From Mesonia oceanica (GTDB lineage: Bacteria; Bacteroidota; Bacteroidia; Flavobacteriales; Flavobacteriaceae), in the NCBI RefSeq assembly GCF_902499555.1, contig NZ_CABVMM010000010.1:152552-216551 (forward strand): DNA of 64,000 nt, given 5' to 3'. Shown here one piece after another: positions 46,078 through 55,842 of the stretch. The notes under the pieces are model-generated. The model saw only the letters and a program-made list of their open reading frames with translations, made no database searches and was not told the DNA's origin. The number at the start of each line of letters is the position of its first letter. Position 1 is the stretch's first letter. The translations under genes and the position numbers were made by a program.

Positions 46078-47118
46078 ATGCAGGAAGAAGAAAACAAAGA
46101 TTACGAAAGCGACGATTTATACGAGCATTATAGTTTTTTAGCTGAAAAAGGACAAAATCCCCTTCGGGTAGATAAATTTTTAATGAATTTTGTTGAAAAT
46201 GCTACACGAAATAAAATACAACAAGCTGCCAAAAACGGAAATGTTTTTGTGAATGGCGAAACCGTAAAACAAAACTATAAAGTTAAAGCTGGTGATGAGG
46301 TAAAAGTATTATTTGAGCACCCGCCTTATGAATTTTTATTAACGCCGGAAGATATTCCTTTAGATATTGTTTATGAAGACGATGCTTTATTAGTGGTGAA
46401 TAAATCTGCCGGAATGGTCGTACATCCAGGGCACGGAAATTATTCTGGAACTTTAATCAATGCCTTGGTTTATCATTTTGAAAATTTACCCAATAATAGT
46501 AGTGATCGTCCCGGATTGGTTCACCGTATCGATAAAGATACGAGCGGATTATTAGTGGTAGCGAAGACTGAAAATGCTATGACGCATCTTACCCAGCAGT
46601 TTTTTCATAAAACCAGCGAACGGGAATACGTGGCTTTAGTTTGGGGAAATGTTGAAGAAGACGAAGGAACTATTGAAGGGAACATTGGTAGAAATCCTAA
46701 AAACCGTTTGCAGAACATGGTTTATGAAGGAGATGAAGCTGAAAACGGAAAACCGGCCGTCACTCATTTTAAAGTATTAGAGCGTTTTGGGTATGTGACG
46801 TTGGTTTCCTGTAAATTGGAAACCGGTAGAACACACCAAATCCGTGTACATATGAAGTACATTGGTCATACACTTTTTAATGACGAGCGTTATGGTGGAG
46901 AGCGAATTTTAAAAGGCACTTCGTTTACCAAATACAAGCAATTTGTCGATAATTGTTTTAAAGTATTGCCGCGTCAAGCCTTACACGCCAAAACTTTAGG
47001 CTTTGAGCATCCTACCACGAAGAAATGGATGAGTTTTAATTCTGATATTCCGGAAGATATGCAACAGTGTATCGAAAAATGGCGGAATTACGCAAAGAAC
47101 CAAAAGGAAGTTTTGTAG
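46078..47118 (+). CDS. rluD: 23S rRNA pseudouridine synthase, RluD-type
   Basis: A 346-residue RluA-family enzyme: N-terminal S4 RNA-binding domain (RVDKFLMNFVENATRNKIQQAA), catalytic Asp in HRIDKDTSGLLVVAKT and C-terminal GRTHQIRVHMKYIGH. The start could be TTG 46072 or GTG 46075 just upstream; the ATG at 46078 is the simplest. It follows the PASTA gene by six bases and is probably cotranscribed with it. The exact target uridines cannot be told from sequence alone. Confidence 0.92.
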   Translation: MQEEENKDYESDDLYEHYSFLAEKGQNPLRVDKFLMNFVENATRNKIQQAAKNGNVFVNGETVKQNYKVKAGDEVKVLFEHPPYEFLLTPEDIPLDIVYEDDALLVVNKSAGMVVHPGHGNYSGTLINALVYHFENLPNNSSDRPGLVHRIDKDTSGLLVVAKTENAMTHLTQQFFHKTSEREYVALVWGNVEEDEGTIEGNIGRNPKNRLQNMVYEGDEAENGKPAVTHFKVLERFGYVTLVSCKLETGRTHQIRVHMKYIGHTLFNDERYGGERILKGTSFTKYKQFVDNCFKVLPRQALHAKTLGFEHPTTKKWMSFNSDIPEDMQQCIEKWRNYAKNQKEVL

Positions 47119-47217
47119 GTTGTTGAGGTAGTAGGAGATAGGTTGTAGAGAGTAGAATATAATTAAGAAGAGGTTAATTTTTGATAGCCAATATCTTGGT
47201 TATAATATGATAATTAT

Positions 47218-47247
47218 AAAAGCGTAAACTAAAAAGTTTGCGCTTTT
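47218..47247 (+). terminator. Terminator after rluD
   Basis: AAAAGCGTAAACT and AGTTTGCGCTTTT pair over 13 positions with one G-T wobble and an AAAA loop, followed by TT and an AT run, 100 bases after rluD. Confidence 0.75.
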
Positions 47248-47356
47248 TTATTTGTAGAGAGTAATAACAAATGAAGTAGGTTAGTAAATAATATCTAAAA
47301 AACCGTTATATTTATATTGGAAAGCAATGTATTGTTAATCAATTAAAATTAGACTC

Positions 47357-47989
47357 ATGAAACAAAAATTAGTCACCTTTATTCTATTTTTAGTTTCTAC
47401 ATTTCCTTTGTTCGCCCAAATAAATCCAGTGCAAAATTTAAGTTGGTATCATGGTTATGATTATGGTAATAATTATTTTACGCTTGCATGGGAAGAACCA
47501 GAAGAACCGCATGATAATCTTGTAGGATACAATGTATATAGGGAAAATGATTTATTCATATTTGTTACAGGAACTTCAATTTATAATATAGAAAGCCCGG
47601 TAAATCCAGATTATGGTTCTAACTGTGGAGGAGAAAGTTTTTTGTTTTATGGAAATGGTGTGGATGATTTCACAGCGTATGTAACAGCTGTATACGGATC
47701 AGAGAAAATTGAATCTGCTCAACAATCCATTCAAGTTGACGGTCCTCTTTTAAGTACTTTAACAAGTCAAAAAGAAAAGTTTATTATATATCCAAATCCA
47801 AGTGATGGTTTAGTAAATATTCAAAGTGAGGGTTTAAAAGCCATTCAGGTTTTTGATTTAAATGGTAGAATGATTAAACAGTTTGAACCTAGTAATCAAA
47901 TTGATTTGTCAGAAATTTCAAAAGGAATTTATGTAATTAAGTTAATATCTGAATTAGGTGTTCGAGTTGATAAAGTTGTTATTAGGTGA
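47357..47989 (+). CDS. Small T9SS-secreted protein with Fn3-like domain
   Basis: A 210-residue exported protein (signal peptide to LFAQ). The core WYHGYDYGNNYFTLAWEEPEEP ... GYNVYREND resembles a fibronectin type III-like sandwich. The last ~75 residues are a T9SS type A sorting domain: IYPNPSDGLVNIQSEG, QVFDLNGRMIKQF, ISKGIYVIKLIS, KVVIR. The protein should be exported through the type IX system and cleaved or anchored at the surface. Function unknown; no enzymatic motif. Confidence 0.8.
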   Translation: MKQKLVTFILFLVSTFPLFAQINPVQNLSWYHGYDYGNNYFTLAWEEPEEPHDNLVGYNVYRENDLFIFVTGTSIYNIESPVNPDYGSNCGGESFLFYGNGVDDFTAYVTAVYGSEKIESAQQSIQVDGPLLSTLTSQKEKFIIYPNPSDGLVNIQSEGLKAIQVFDLNGRMIKQFEPSNQIDLSEISKGIYVIKLISELGVRVDKVVIR

Positions 47990-48138
47990 TCAGTAAAACC
48001 TATAGATTAATCTTGTTGTTATAACCATTTTCTATTCCGGTATTATTAAGAAATTCTAAAAATTGAGGAGAGAGTAGTAGAGAAGCCTTATTTTTACCCT
48101 GCAAATCAAAGTTTTCAATTAAAAAGAATAGTGTACCT

Positions 48139-48900
48139 ATGAAAGTAGTAGTCTCTCCAGCAAAATCTTTAGATCAAAAAAGTAAATTACCTACCCATCG
48201 TGGTACACAACCTAAGTTTGTGGAACAAGCAGCGAAAATCAATAGGAAGCTTGCCCGAATGTCCAAACAAGAAATTGCAGATTTGATGAGCATTAGCGAT
48301 AAGTTGGCCGATTTAAACTACACGCGTTACCAAGAGTTTCAAGAAGAACATAACAAGAAAAATTCCCGTCCGGTCGCTTATCTATTTGCAGGAGATGTAT
48401 ACACCGGATTGGATGCTTATACCATTAAAGAAGATAAAATAGATTTGCTACAAGATACCTTACGAATCCTATCGGGAATGTATGGTATTTTGCGTCCGTT
48501 AGATTTAATCCAGCCTTACCGTTTAGAAATGGGCACCAAGCTTTCCATTGAAAAGAATGATAACCTTTATGAAGTTTGGCAAGAAAAAGTAACCCAAGCT
48601 TTAAATGATGAATTGGAAGAAGGTGAATTGTTCATCAACCTTGCCAGTAACGAATATTTTAAAGCGGTAAATACCGATAAGTTGAAAGCTGAGGTGATTT
48701 CACCGGTATTTAAAGATTTTAAAAACGGAAAGCTGAAAATCATTAGTTTTTACGCAAAAAAAGCCCGAGGGTCGATGTCTCGCTACATCATAGACACGAA
48801 CGCCAAAAACCTAGATGATTTGAAAGGCTTTGATTACGATGGGTATGCTTATAGCGAAAAATACACTGAAAAAGAAAACGAACCTGTGTTTATTAGGTAA
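48139..48900 (+). CDS. yaaA: Peroxide stress protein YaaA
   Basis: A 253-residue DUF328/YaaA protein, which limits iron-driven damage under peroxide stress and binds DNA in studied relatives. Family blocks: [11 protein letters not shown] at the start, [47 protein letters not shown] and [16 protein letters not shown]. No signal peptide. Monocistronic; convergent with the AraC gene. Confidence 0.93.
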   Translation: MKVVVSPAKSLDQKSKLPTHRGTQPKFVEQAAKINRKLARMSKQEIADLMSISDKLADLNYTRYQEFQEEHNKKNSRPVAYLFAGDVYTGLDAYTIKEDKIDLLQDTLRILSGMYGILRPLDLIQPYRLEMGTKLSIEKNDNLYEVWQEKVTQALNDELEEGELFINLASNEYFKAVNTDKLKAEVISPVFKDFKNGKLKIISFYAKKARGSMSRYIIDTNAKNLDDLKGFDYDGYAYSEKYTEKENEPVFIR

Positions 48901-49029
48901 ATTAGGCTGAATTTAATTTAAAAAATATCGCAGGCTGAGTGAAATCTTTGCAAAAGATTTGATATCGAAGCCTCCACTTTGGTGACATTTCACTAAAAAT
49001 TTAATGATTACCCGAAATATACTATAAAA

Positions 49030-49130
49030 GGTGTTGCCATCCTGAACTGATTTAGGAGGTCATCCTCATAATTTTTGTTTTTTAAATCTGTATGAGATTC
49101 CCAATCAAGTTTGGAATGACGAAAATCTCA
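49030..49130. repeat. Dispersed intergenic repeat, copy 1
   Basis: Contains CATCCTGAACTGATTTAGGA, a TCATCCTC/TTTTTG section, and the small hairpin TTCCCAA-TCAAG-TTTGGAA (49098-49116) followed by TGACGAAAATCT. The same order appears at 59268-59365. Lies between convergent yaaA and the AraC gene. Confidence 0.6.
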
Positions 49131-49162
49131 ATGCTTTAAAATGTTTCTAGAAACTTTATAAA

Positions 49163-50047
49163 CTAACCCACTGTATATTTCAATTCATTTCTATAGGTAG
49201 AAGGAGATTTACCTGTTAGGCTTTTAAACTTTTTGTTGAAATGGCTAAAGTTATTAAACCCGCTTTCATAACAAACATCGGTAATACTAATCTGTTTTTC
49301 ATGTAGAAGTTTGGCAGCGTGTGTTAACCGATATTCATTAACAAACTGTACAAAGGTTTTACCGGTAATTTTTTTGAAATACCTACAAAATGCCGGCACC
49401 GTCATATTAACCAGTTCTGCGATTTCTTCTAATGCAATATGACGTTTAAACTCTTCCTTTACAAAATTAAAAACCGTATTTATCCGATCGTTATCTTCCA
49501 ATTTGGTTTCCAATAAAAATCCTTCCGCATTTAAAAGCGTATAGTTTTTTGCTTCTTCCAATAACTTTAAAATTTCCAATAAGCCCAGCAATTTAAAATA
49601 ATTGGATTCGTAGCGAAGGCCTTCAATTTTAGCGCCGATGGTTCGTTTATTTCCACCGTGAAAGACAATTCCTTTATTCGCTTTTTCAAATAATTTTTTA
49701 ATTGAACTCATTTCAGGCAGCTTCAGGAAATCTTCCCCTAAAAAATTGGGTAAGAACTGGATAATGGTTTCTTGTTGACCTTCATTCATCTTATCGGTAA
49801 AACCACAATGCGGTAAATTAGAACCGATGAGAAGTAAATCTCCGTTTCGGTAGTGGGAAACGTGACTTCCAATTTGTCGTTTTCCTGAGCCTCTATTCAC
49901 ATACACCAATTCTAATTCAGGATGATAATGCCAAAAGTTTTCACTCTTATTAAGATTATCCTGGTTAAAATACTTGTAAGAAAAAGAACTCCCAAAAATG
50001 GGTTCTACCTTTTCTAAAATGGGTTTTGTTGCTGTTTTTTTAGCCAT
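49163..50047 (-). CDS. AraC-family transcriptional regulator with cupin sensor
   Basis: A 294-residue regulator. The N-terminal part (about 15-130) is a cupin-type sensor (NFWHYHPELELVYVNRG, GDLLLIGSNLPHCG) that usually binds a sugar or small ligand. The C-terminal ~100 residues hold two helix-turn-helix units (LEEIAELVNMTVPAFCRYFKK, ITDVCYESGFNNFSHFNKKF). Regulators of this form often control sugar catabolism. It stands alone and is divergent from the exported protein at 50273; its target is unknown. Confidence 0.88.
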   Translation of the reverse strand: MAKKTATKPILEKVEPIFGSSFSYKYFNQDNLNKSENFWHYHPELELVYVNRGSGKRQIGSHVSHYRNGDLLLIGSNLPHCGFTDKMNEGQQETIIQFLPNFLGEDFLKLPEMSSIKKLFEKANKGIVFHGGNKRTIGAKIEGLRYESNYFKLLGLLEILKLLEEAKNYTLLNAEGFLLETKLEDNDRINTVFNFVKEEFKRHIALEEIAELVNMTVPAFCRYFKKITGKTFVQFVNEYRLTHAAKLLHEKQISITDVCYESGFNNFSHFNKKFKSLTGKSPSTYRNELKYTVG

Positions 50048-50216
50048 ATTTCGAATTTAGCAATTTTCAGTAAAAATTTTTATGATTTGATAAAATTAGA
50101 GAGTTATTCTTATTGTGTTCTTAATTGATGTAAAATTACCATTAATTCATTGATTAAAGGTTAATATAACACATATTTAGGTATATTCTACATTAAAACT
50201 CAAGGAGGTTTCCCTA

Positions 50217-50224
50217 TATCTTTG
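50217..50224 (+). promoter_or_regulatory. Predicted promoter of the 50273 gene, -7 box
   Basis: TATCTTTG, full TAnnTTTG match, 48 bases before the ATG. An AGGAGG-like run (50203-50208) just upstream is part of the promoter spacer and not a ribosome site. Confidence 0.4.
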
Positions 50225-50272
50225 TAATGTAAATGAAAAGGAAAAATATTATTAATCATTAGAAACTATTAG

Positions 50273-50854
50273 ATGATGAAAAGCATGATAAAAACAATTG
50301 TATTTACAGCATTACTTGTATTAGGATATAATGCGCAAGCCGCCAAAGATTTTAATGTAGCTGTAGCTAAAAATCAAATCTTAATGGTAGAGTTAAATGA
50401 AGTACAGGAAGGAGACTTACTTACTTTATTAGATGTTGACGGAAAAGTACTTTATAAAGAAACTAACCTCAATACAAACTTTCAAAAAAGTTTAAGCTTA
50501 GCGTATGTACCTGACGGAACTTACTTCTTAAACTTAGAAGGTATGAATACCATTTTTGCAAGAGAAGTAGTTAAAAACGGAAATACCGTAGAGGTGAAAA
50601 AAGATTCACAAATCATTTTTAAGCCTATCTATCAGCAAACAGATAACGTATTAAAAGTTTCTTATACCAATCCCAATAAAGAAACTGTAAAAGCTTTTGT
50701 TTATGATGAAAAAGGAGAAATTGTTTCTACTTTAAAAAATAATGACTTAGTGATGAAGAAAACTTTTGATTTCTCTGGCGTACCCGCAGGAAATTATATG
50801 TTGGCTATGTTTGTAGGAGATAGATCTTACTACAAACCGGTAAGCACTAAGTAA
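50273..50854 (+). CDS. Small exported beta-sandwich protein
   Basis: A 193-residue exported protein (signal peptide to NAQAA; the start may be the ATG at 50273 or 50276). Two similar beta domains follow one another: the first has LTLLDVDGKVLYKETN and VPDGTYFLNLEG, the second has KAFVYDEKGEIVSTLKN and VPAGNYMLAMFVGD. The pattern is that of T9SS-tail-like or DUF3244-like sandwiches, without a separate passenger. Function unknown. Closed by a hairpin at 50882. Confidence 0.75.
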   Translation: MMKSMIKTIVFTALLVLGYNAQAAKDFNVAVAKNQILMVELNEVQEGDLLTLLDVDGKVLYKETNLNTNFQKSLSLAYVPDGTYFLNLEGMNTIFAREVVKNGNTVEVKKDSQIIFKPIYQQTDNVLKVSYTNPNKETVKAFVYDEKGEIVSTLKNNDLVMKKTFDFSGVPAGNYMLAMFVGDRSYYKPVSTK

Positions 50855-50881
50855 TACGATATTGTCCCAAATTATATCATC

Positions 50882-50912
50882 AAAAGGCCACATATTCATA
50901 TGTGGCTTTTTT
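50882..50912 (+). terminator. Terminator after the 50273 gene
   Basis: GCCACATA and TATGTGGC (50887-50894 / 50899-50906) form the core, extended by A-T pairs and a wobble, 4-base loop TTCA, ending in a run of T. Confidence 0.8.
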
Positions 50913-50952
50913 AGGATTTATTCCGAATTTTAAATATTAAAATGAATAAAAG

Positions 50953-50984
50953 TTTGTTTATATAATTTACCTATTATAATTTTG
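50953..50984 (+). promoter_or_regulatory. Bacteroidota promoter, both boxes present
   Basis: TTTG at 50953-50956 (-33) and TAATTTTG at 50977-50984 (-7), separated by 20 bases, match the TTTG/TAnnTTTG consensus fully. The ATG at 50993 is eight bases downstream, so the leader is very short. Confidence 0.65.
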
Positions 50985-50992
50985 CAAGCGAA

Positions 50993-51421
50993 ATGATAAA
51001 AGCGTTTTTTAAATATCTTCTTTCTTTAAGCGTTCTTTTGTTAGGTTTAGCTAATCTTTATGCTAACCATCAAGAGAATGGCCAACACTCGCTTTTATGT
51101 TACTTAGAAGGCATTCAACAGCAAACCCAACTTTACCAAGAAGTAGGGATTGACTACCTAAAATCTACTCCTCCAGATCAGGAAAAACACAAAAAAGAAT
51201 ACGAAGAGCGAGTTATCGAGGAAGAATTGGAAGAATATTTATCTTCTTCTAAGAAAACGGCAGATAGTTCTCCTCAAGAGTTTGCTTCCTTGTGGTATAC
51301 TTTTCTGTTAGACTATTTTACGACTACACCAACTAGCAATTGTCCCTCTACTGCTGGACAATTTACCCATCTTACAAATCATACCCCACTATTTATCAAA
51401 TTCTGTGTATATAGGATATGA
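50993..51421 (+). CDS. Small exported protein upstream of the RND operon
   Basis: A 142-residue protein with a signal peptide (SLSVLLLGLANLYANH). The mature part is charged and helical (KHKKEYEERVIEEELEEYLSSS), then FASLWYTFLLDYF and a Thr/His-rich end. I recognise no family. It has the clearest promoter in the window and lies 146 bases before the RND adaptor gene on the same strand. It may be the first gene of the efflux operon or an envelope sensor; both are guesses. Confidence 0.65.
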   Translation: MIKAFFKYLLSLSVLLLGLANLYANHQENGQHSLLCYLEGIQQQTQLYQEVGIDYLKSTPPDQEKHKKEYEERVIEEELEEYLSSSKKTADSSPQEFASLWYTFLLDYFTTTPTSNCPSTAGQFTHLTNHTPLFIKFCVYRI

Positions 51422-51567
51422 TTTTTTACTTTTTGTAAGCCTATTTCTTTAAGGTTTACGTTTTCATTTTTAGGATAATAAGCGGTTTATAGCCATCAAA
51501 TTGATTTTGTTGCTAGCCCTTTATCCAAATTTCTATTTATCAATAACAAATTTTTAAAAAGTAAATC

Positions 51568-52650
51568 ATGATGAGGAAAATTCTCATGTCCATGAGCTTG
51601 TGTGTAGTTTTGTTGGCAAGCTGTGAATCAAAAAAACACCACGAAAAAGAAGCTTCTAATTACTTAGTTACAAGTCCGGTAAGAAAAGACACCCTGATTA
51701 CCAATGAATATGTAGCTCAGGTTAAATCGATTAGGAACATAGAGATTAGAGCCCAAGAGAGAGGATATTTAGAAGATATCTATGTCGATGAAGGTGATTC
51801 TATAAAAAAAGGGCAATTAATGTTTAGAATTATGCCCAAGCTTTACGAAGCAGAGCAACAAAAAGCAAAGGCAGAAGCAGATTTTGCTAGAATTGAATAC
51901 GAAAATACCAAAGTCTTAGCCGATAGTAACGTTGTAGCTCCTAACGAACTCGCCATGGCAAAAGCCCATTACGAGAAAGCAAAAGCAGAATTAGCATTAG
52001 CTAATGTGCATTTAGATTTTACTGCAATTCGCGCTCCTTTCGATGGGATTGTTGACCGACTTCACTTAAAACTGGGAAGCTTGGTAGATGAAGGAGATTT
52101 ACTTACCACTTTATCTGATAACAGCGAAATGTGGGTATATTACAATGTCCCTGAAGCTGAATATTTAGAATACAAAGCCAATAAAAATTCAGAGAAAAAG
52201 AAAGAAGTTGCCTTATTAATGGCCAATAATAAAATCTATAACCATCATGGGTTTGTAGAAACCATTGAAGGTGAGTTTAATAACGAAACCGGAAATATTG
52301 CCTTCCGGGCAAGCTTCCCTAATCCTGAAGGTCTTTTAAGACATGGGGAAACCGGAACTATCCTTACTAAAATTCCTTATAAAAATGCCTTGTTGGTTCC
52401 TCAAAAAGCAACCTACGAAGTACTTAGCAAGCATTTCGTTTATGTAATTAACGAAGATAATAAAGTAGAACCTCGGGAAATAACTGTTCAAGCTGAACTT
52501 CCGCATATTTACGTGGTGAGTGATGGCTTAACGGTAAACGATAAAATTCTTCTAGAGGGAATTAGAAAAGTACGTAATGGCGATGAGATCGAATACGAGT
52601 TTGAAGATCCCAATGAAGTCATTAATCACTTAGAATTATACGCAGAATAA
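51568..52650 (+). CDS. RND efflux membrane fusion lipoprotein (AcrA/MexA-like)
   Basis: Periplasmic adaptor linking the inner-membrane pump to the outer-membrane channel. The 360-residue protein is lipidated (Cys19 in LLASCESK), with a lipoyl domain (RGYLEDIYVDEGDSIKKGQ), a helical hairpin (YEAEQQKAKAEADFARIEYE to AKAELALANVHLD), second lipoyl half (FTAIRAPFDGIVDRL) and beta-barrel/MP domains (GETGTILTKIPYKNALLVPQ). It is followed by the pump gene after 24 bases. Confidence 0.93.
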   Translation: MMRKILMSMSLCVVLLASCESKKHHEKEASNYLVTSPVRKDTLITNEYVAQVKSIRNIEIRAQERGYLEDIYVDEGDSIKKGQLMFRIMPKLYEAEQQKAKAEADFARIEYENTKVLADSNVVAPNELAMAKAHYEKAKAELALANVHLDFTAIRAPFDGIVDRLHLKLGSLVDEGDLLTTLSDNSEMWVYYNVPEAEYLEYKANKNSEKKKEVALLMANNKIYNHHGFVETIEGEFNNETGNIAFRASFPNPEGLLRHGETGTILTKIPYKNALLVPQKATYEVLSKHFVYVINEDNKVEPREITVQAELPHIYVVSDGLTVNDKILLEGIRKVRNGDEIEYEFEDPNEVINHLELYAE

Positions 52651-52674
52651 TTCAATAGCAAAATCTAAAAAATA

Positions 52675-55600
52675 ATGTTTAAACGATTTATACATAGACC
52701 TGTATTTGCTATAGTTATTTCCATAATTATAGTGTTTATAGGTTCATTAGCCATTAAGCAACTGCCAATATCCCAGTTTCCGCAAATTGCTCCTACTACG
52801 GTAAATATATTCGTAGCCTATCCCGGAGCAAGTGCCGACGTATTGGTAAAATCTACCTTAATTACCTTGGAAAACTCTATTAACGGAGTACAGGGGATGA
52901 GGTATTTGGCGACCGATGCCACTAGTGCCGGTGAAGCCACATTGAGAGTGATTTTTGAACCGGGAACCGATCCCAATGATGCCGTCGTCCGGGTGAAAAC
53001 AAGGGTAGACCAAGTGATGCCCTTGCTGCCGGAGTTGGTACAACGGGAAGGGGTAGTTATTACTCCCATCCAGCCGAGTATGTTAATGTATGTTAACCTC
53101 TATTCGAAAAATGAAAATATGGATGAAAAATTCCTCTACAACTATGCCAACGTAAAAATGATCCCAGAAATCAACCGGATTAAAGGGATTGCCCGATCGC
53201 AAATTTTGGGAAGCCGTAGGTATGCGATGAGGGTTTGGTTAAACCCAGATAGAATGCGGGCTTATGATGTTTCTGTAGACGAGGTCATGGAAGCGATGAA
53301 AGAGCAAAGTATCGTGGGGAGACCGGGACGTTTAGGAAGAAGTTCTGGGATAACGGCACAATCCTTAGAATACGTGCTTACCTATAAGGGAAGGTATAAC
53401 GAACCTGAACAATACGAAAATATAATTATTCGGGCGAATCCGGATGGTGAAAGCTTACACTTAAAAGACATCGGTCGGGTAGAACTGGGAAGTGAGTTTT
53501 TTGATATTTACTCTAACCTCGATGGACATCCTTCCGCAGCTATTGTCCTTAAACAAAGTTATGGAAGTAACGCCAGTGATGTTATTGAAAAAGTAAAAGC
53601 AGAGCTGGAAGATATGAAGCAAGACTTTCCTCCGGGAATGGATTATAAGCTTAGTTACGATGTATCACAATTCTTAGATGCATCCATTGAGCAAGTAGTG
53701 CATACGCTTCGAGACGCGTTCTTTTTAGTAGCAATTGTGGTGTTTATTTTCTTGGGCGATTGGCGTTCCACCTTAATTCCTATTTTGGCTGTACCTGTAT
53801 CCTTGGTAGGAGCATTTTTCGTGATCCAATTCTTCGGGATTTCCATTAACCTGGTGACCTTATTTGCTTTAGTATTAGCGATTGGTATTGTGGTCGATGA
53901 TGCGATAGTCGTTGTGGAAGCGGTCCACGCCAAGTTTGACGAACATCCGAATATATCCCCTTACCTCGCCGTGAAAAAAGTAATGAGTGAAATAGGAGGT
54001 GCGATTATCGCTATTACCATGGTCATGGTTTCGGTATTCTTACCTATTTCATTTATGACAGGTCCAGTAGGGACATTCTATAGGCAGTTCTCCATCACGA
54101 TGGCAAGTGCGATTGTTATTTCAGCGATTATAGCCTTGACCCTTACGCCGGTATTGTGTGCGATGCTGTTGAAAAATCACCATGGAAAAGAGGAAAAGAA
54201 GAATTTCTTAACCAAAGGATTGGATAAATTCAATAGTGGCTTCGATAAACTCACCGGAAAATATGTAGGTATTTTAAAAAGAATGGTGAGTAGAAAGTGG
54301 CTTACTTTCGGAATTTTAATTGCTTTCTGTGCCGGAATTTATTTGGAAAACCAAGTACTACCTTCTGGTTTTGTGCCTAGTGAAGATCAAGGTACCATCT
54401 ATGCGATTATTCAAACACCTCCCGGAGCAACCTTAGAAAGAACCAATGAAGTTTCCCGAAAACTACAAGCTATTTGTGAAGAAGTAGAAGGGATAGAATC
54501 GGTTTCCTCTTTAGCAGGTTATGAGATTATGACCGAAGGTCGGGGATCTAACGCAGGTACGTGTCTAATTAACCTTAAAACTTGGTCAGAAAGACATCAT
54601 ACAGTGAAAGAAATTATGGAAGAACTGGAAGAAAAATCAAAAGACCTCGGTGCGGTGATTGAGTTTTTTGAACCGCCTGCCATTCCTGGATTTGGGTCTT
54701 CCGGTGGTTTCTCCATGCGTTTATTGGACGAAAATACAGAGACCGATTATCAAGATTTTGATAAGATTAATCAAGAGTTTATGGAGAACCTGAGAAAACG
54801 TCCTGAACTTAAAGGTTTGTTTACGTTCTTTGCCGCCAACTACCCGCAATACGAATTAGAATTCAATAACGAATTGGCGATGCAAAAAGGTGTTTCCATT
54901 GGCGATGCGATGGAGAACCTGGACATTCTTATTGGTAGTACCTATGAACAAGGTTTTATTAAATTCAACCGCTTCTTCAAAGTATATGTACAATCTGATC
55001 CTAAATTTAGAAGATTGCCTTCTGATGTATTGAATATGTACGTGAAAAATGATCACGGTGAAATGGTGCCTTATTCCGCATTTATGAAGTTGAAAAAAAT
55101 GCAAGGACCTAACGAGATTACCCGTTTCAATATGTACAATTCTGCAGCCATTCGTGGTTTACCGGCAGATGGTTATACCACGGCAGATGCGATTGAAGCG
55201 ATTCGGGAAGTAGCCAAAGAAACCTTACCTAAAAACTACGATATTGCTTGGGAAGGACTTTCTTACGATGAAGCTCAACGTGGTAACGAGTCTATTTATA
55301 TTTTCATTATTGTATTGGTATTTGTGTACTTCGTGTTAGCTGCCCAATACGAAAGTTTCATTATTCCATTAACGGTGATTTTCTCGTTACCGGTTGGGGT
55401 TTTCGGCTCGTTTATGCTGCTGAAATTAATGGGACTTCAAAATGATATTTATGCGCAAATCGGTCTTATCATGCTGGTGGGACTGTTAGGGAAGAATGCG
55501 GTGTTAATCGTAGAGTTTGCGGTTATCAAACACCGAGAAGGACTTAGCGTGTTGCAAGCGGCCATTGAAGGTGCTAAAGTACGTTTTCGACCTATTTTAA

Positions 55601-55842
55601 TGACTTCGTTTGCTTTTATTGCTGGGTTAATTCCGTTGATTATTGCTACCGGAGCCGGAGCTGTAGGAAATAGAACTTTAGGAGCTTCTGCCTTAGGAGG
55701 GATGTTGTTTGGTACCATTTTCGGGGTAATTATCGTTCCCGGATTGTACTATATTTTTGGAAGCTTGGCCGAAGGTAAATCATTAATAAAATACGAGGAT
55801 GAGAATCCATTAACCGAAGATTTCGATTATTATGATGAATAG
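52675..55842 (+). CDS. RND efflux pump inner-membrane permease (AcrB/HAE1)
   Basis: Proton-driven pump for hydrophobic compounds. The 1055-residue protein has the RND plan: N-terminal helix (FIHRPVFAIVISIIIVFIGS), porter domain, TM2-6, a second porter domain, TM8-12. The proton-relay Asp pair is in GIVVDDAIVVVEAV, and MLVGLLGKNAVLIVEFA is the matching TM in the second half. PISQFPQIAPTTVNI marks the HAE1 class (drugs, not metals). Its end overlaps the outer-membrane gene. Confidence 0.95.
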   Translation: MFKRFIHRPVFAIVISIIIVFIGSLAIKQLPISQFPQIAPTTVNIFVAYPGASADVLVKSTLITLENSINGVQGMRYLATDATSAGEATLRVIFEPGTDPNDAVVRVKTRVDQVMPLLPELVQREGVVITPIQPSMLMYVNLYSKNENMDEKFLYNYANVKMIPEINRIKGIARSQILGSRRYAMRVWLNPDRMRAYDVSVDEVMEAMKEQSIVGRPGRLGRSSGITAQSLEYVLTYKGRYNEPEQYENIIIRANPDGESLHLKDIGRVELGSEFFDIYSNLDGHPSAAIVLKQSYGSNASDVIEKVKAELEDMKQDFPPGMDYKLSYDVSQFLDASIEQVVHTLRDAFFLVAIVVFIFLGDWRSTLIPILAVPVSLVGAFFVIQFFGISINLVTLFALVLAIGIVVDDAIVVVEAVHAKFDEHPNISPYLAVKKVMSEIGGAIIAITMVMVSVFLPISFMTGPVGTFYRQFSITMASAIVISAIIALTLTPVLCAMLLKNHHGKEEKKNFLTKGLDKFNSGFDKLTGKYVGILKRMVSRKWLTFGILIAFCAGIYLENQVLPSGFVPSEDQGTIYAIIQTPPGATLERTNEVSRKLQAICEEVEGIESVSSLAGYEIMTEGRGSNAGTCLINLKTWSERHHTVKEIMEELEEKSKDLGAVIEFFEPPAIPGFGSSGGFSMRLLDENTETDYQDFDKINQEFMENLRKRPELKGLFTFFAANYPQYELEFNNELAMQKGVSIGDAMENLDILIGSTYEQGFIKFNRFFKVYVQSDPKFRRLPSDVLNMYVKNDHGEMVPYSAFMKLKKMQGPNEITRFNMYNSAAIRGLPADGYTTADAIEAIREVAKETLPKNYDIAWEGLSYDEAQRGNESIYIFIIVLVFVYFVLAAQYESFIIPLTVIFSLPVGVFGSFMLLKLMGLQNDIYAQIGLIMLVGLLGKNAVLIVEFAVIKHREGLSVLQAAIEGAKVRFRPILMTSFAFIAGLIPLIIATGAGAVGNRTLGASALGGMLFGTIFGVIIVPGLYYIFGSLAEGKSLIKYEDENPLTEDFDYYDE

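Noticed and set aside
49163..50047. AraC gene as regulator of the pectin locus
   Set aside because: The sensor type would fit sugar control, but it is more than 30 kb away with many unrelated genes between, so no link can be claimed.
50203..50208. AGGAGG-like ribosome binding site
   Set aside because: It is 65 bases from the start codon and upstream of the likely transcript start; Bacteroidota rarely use such sites.
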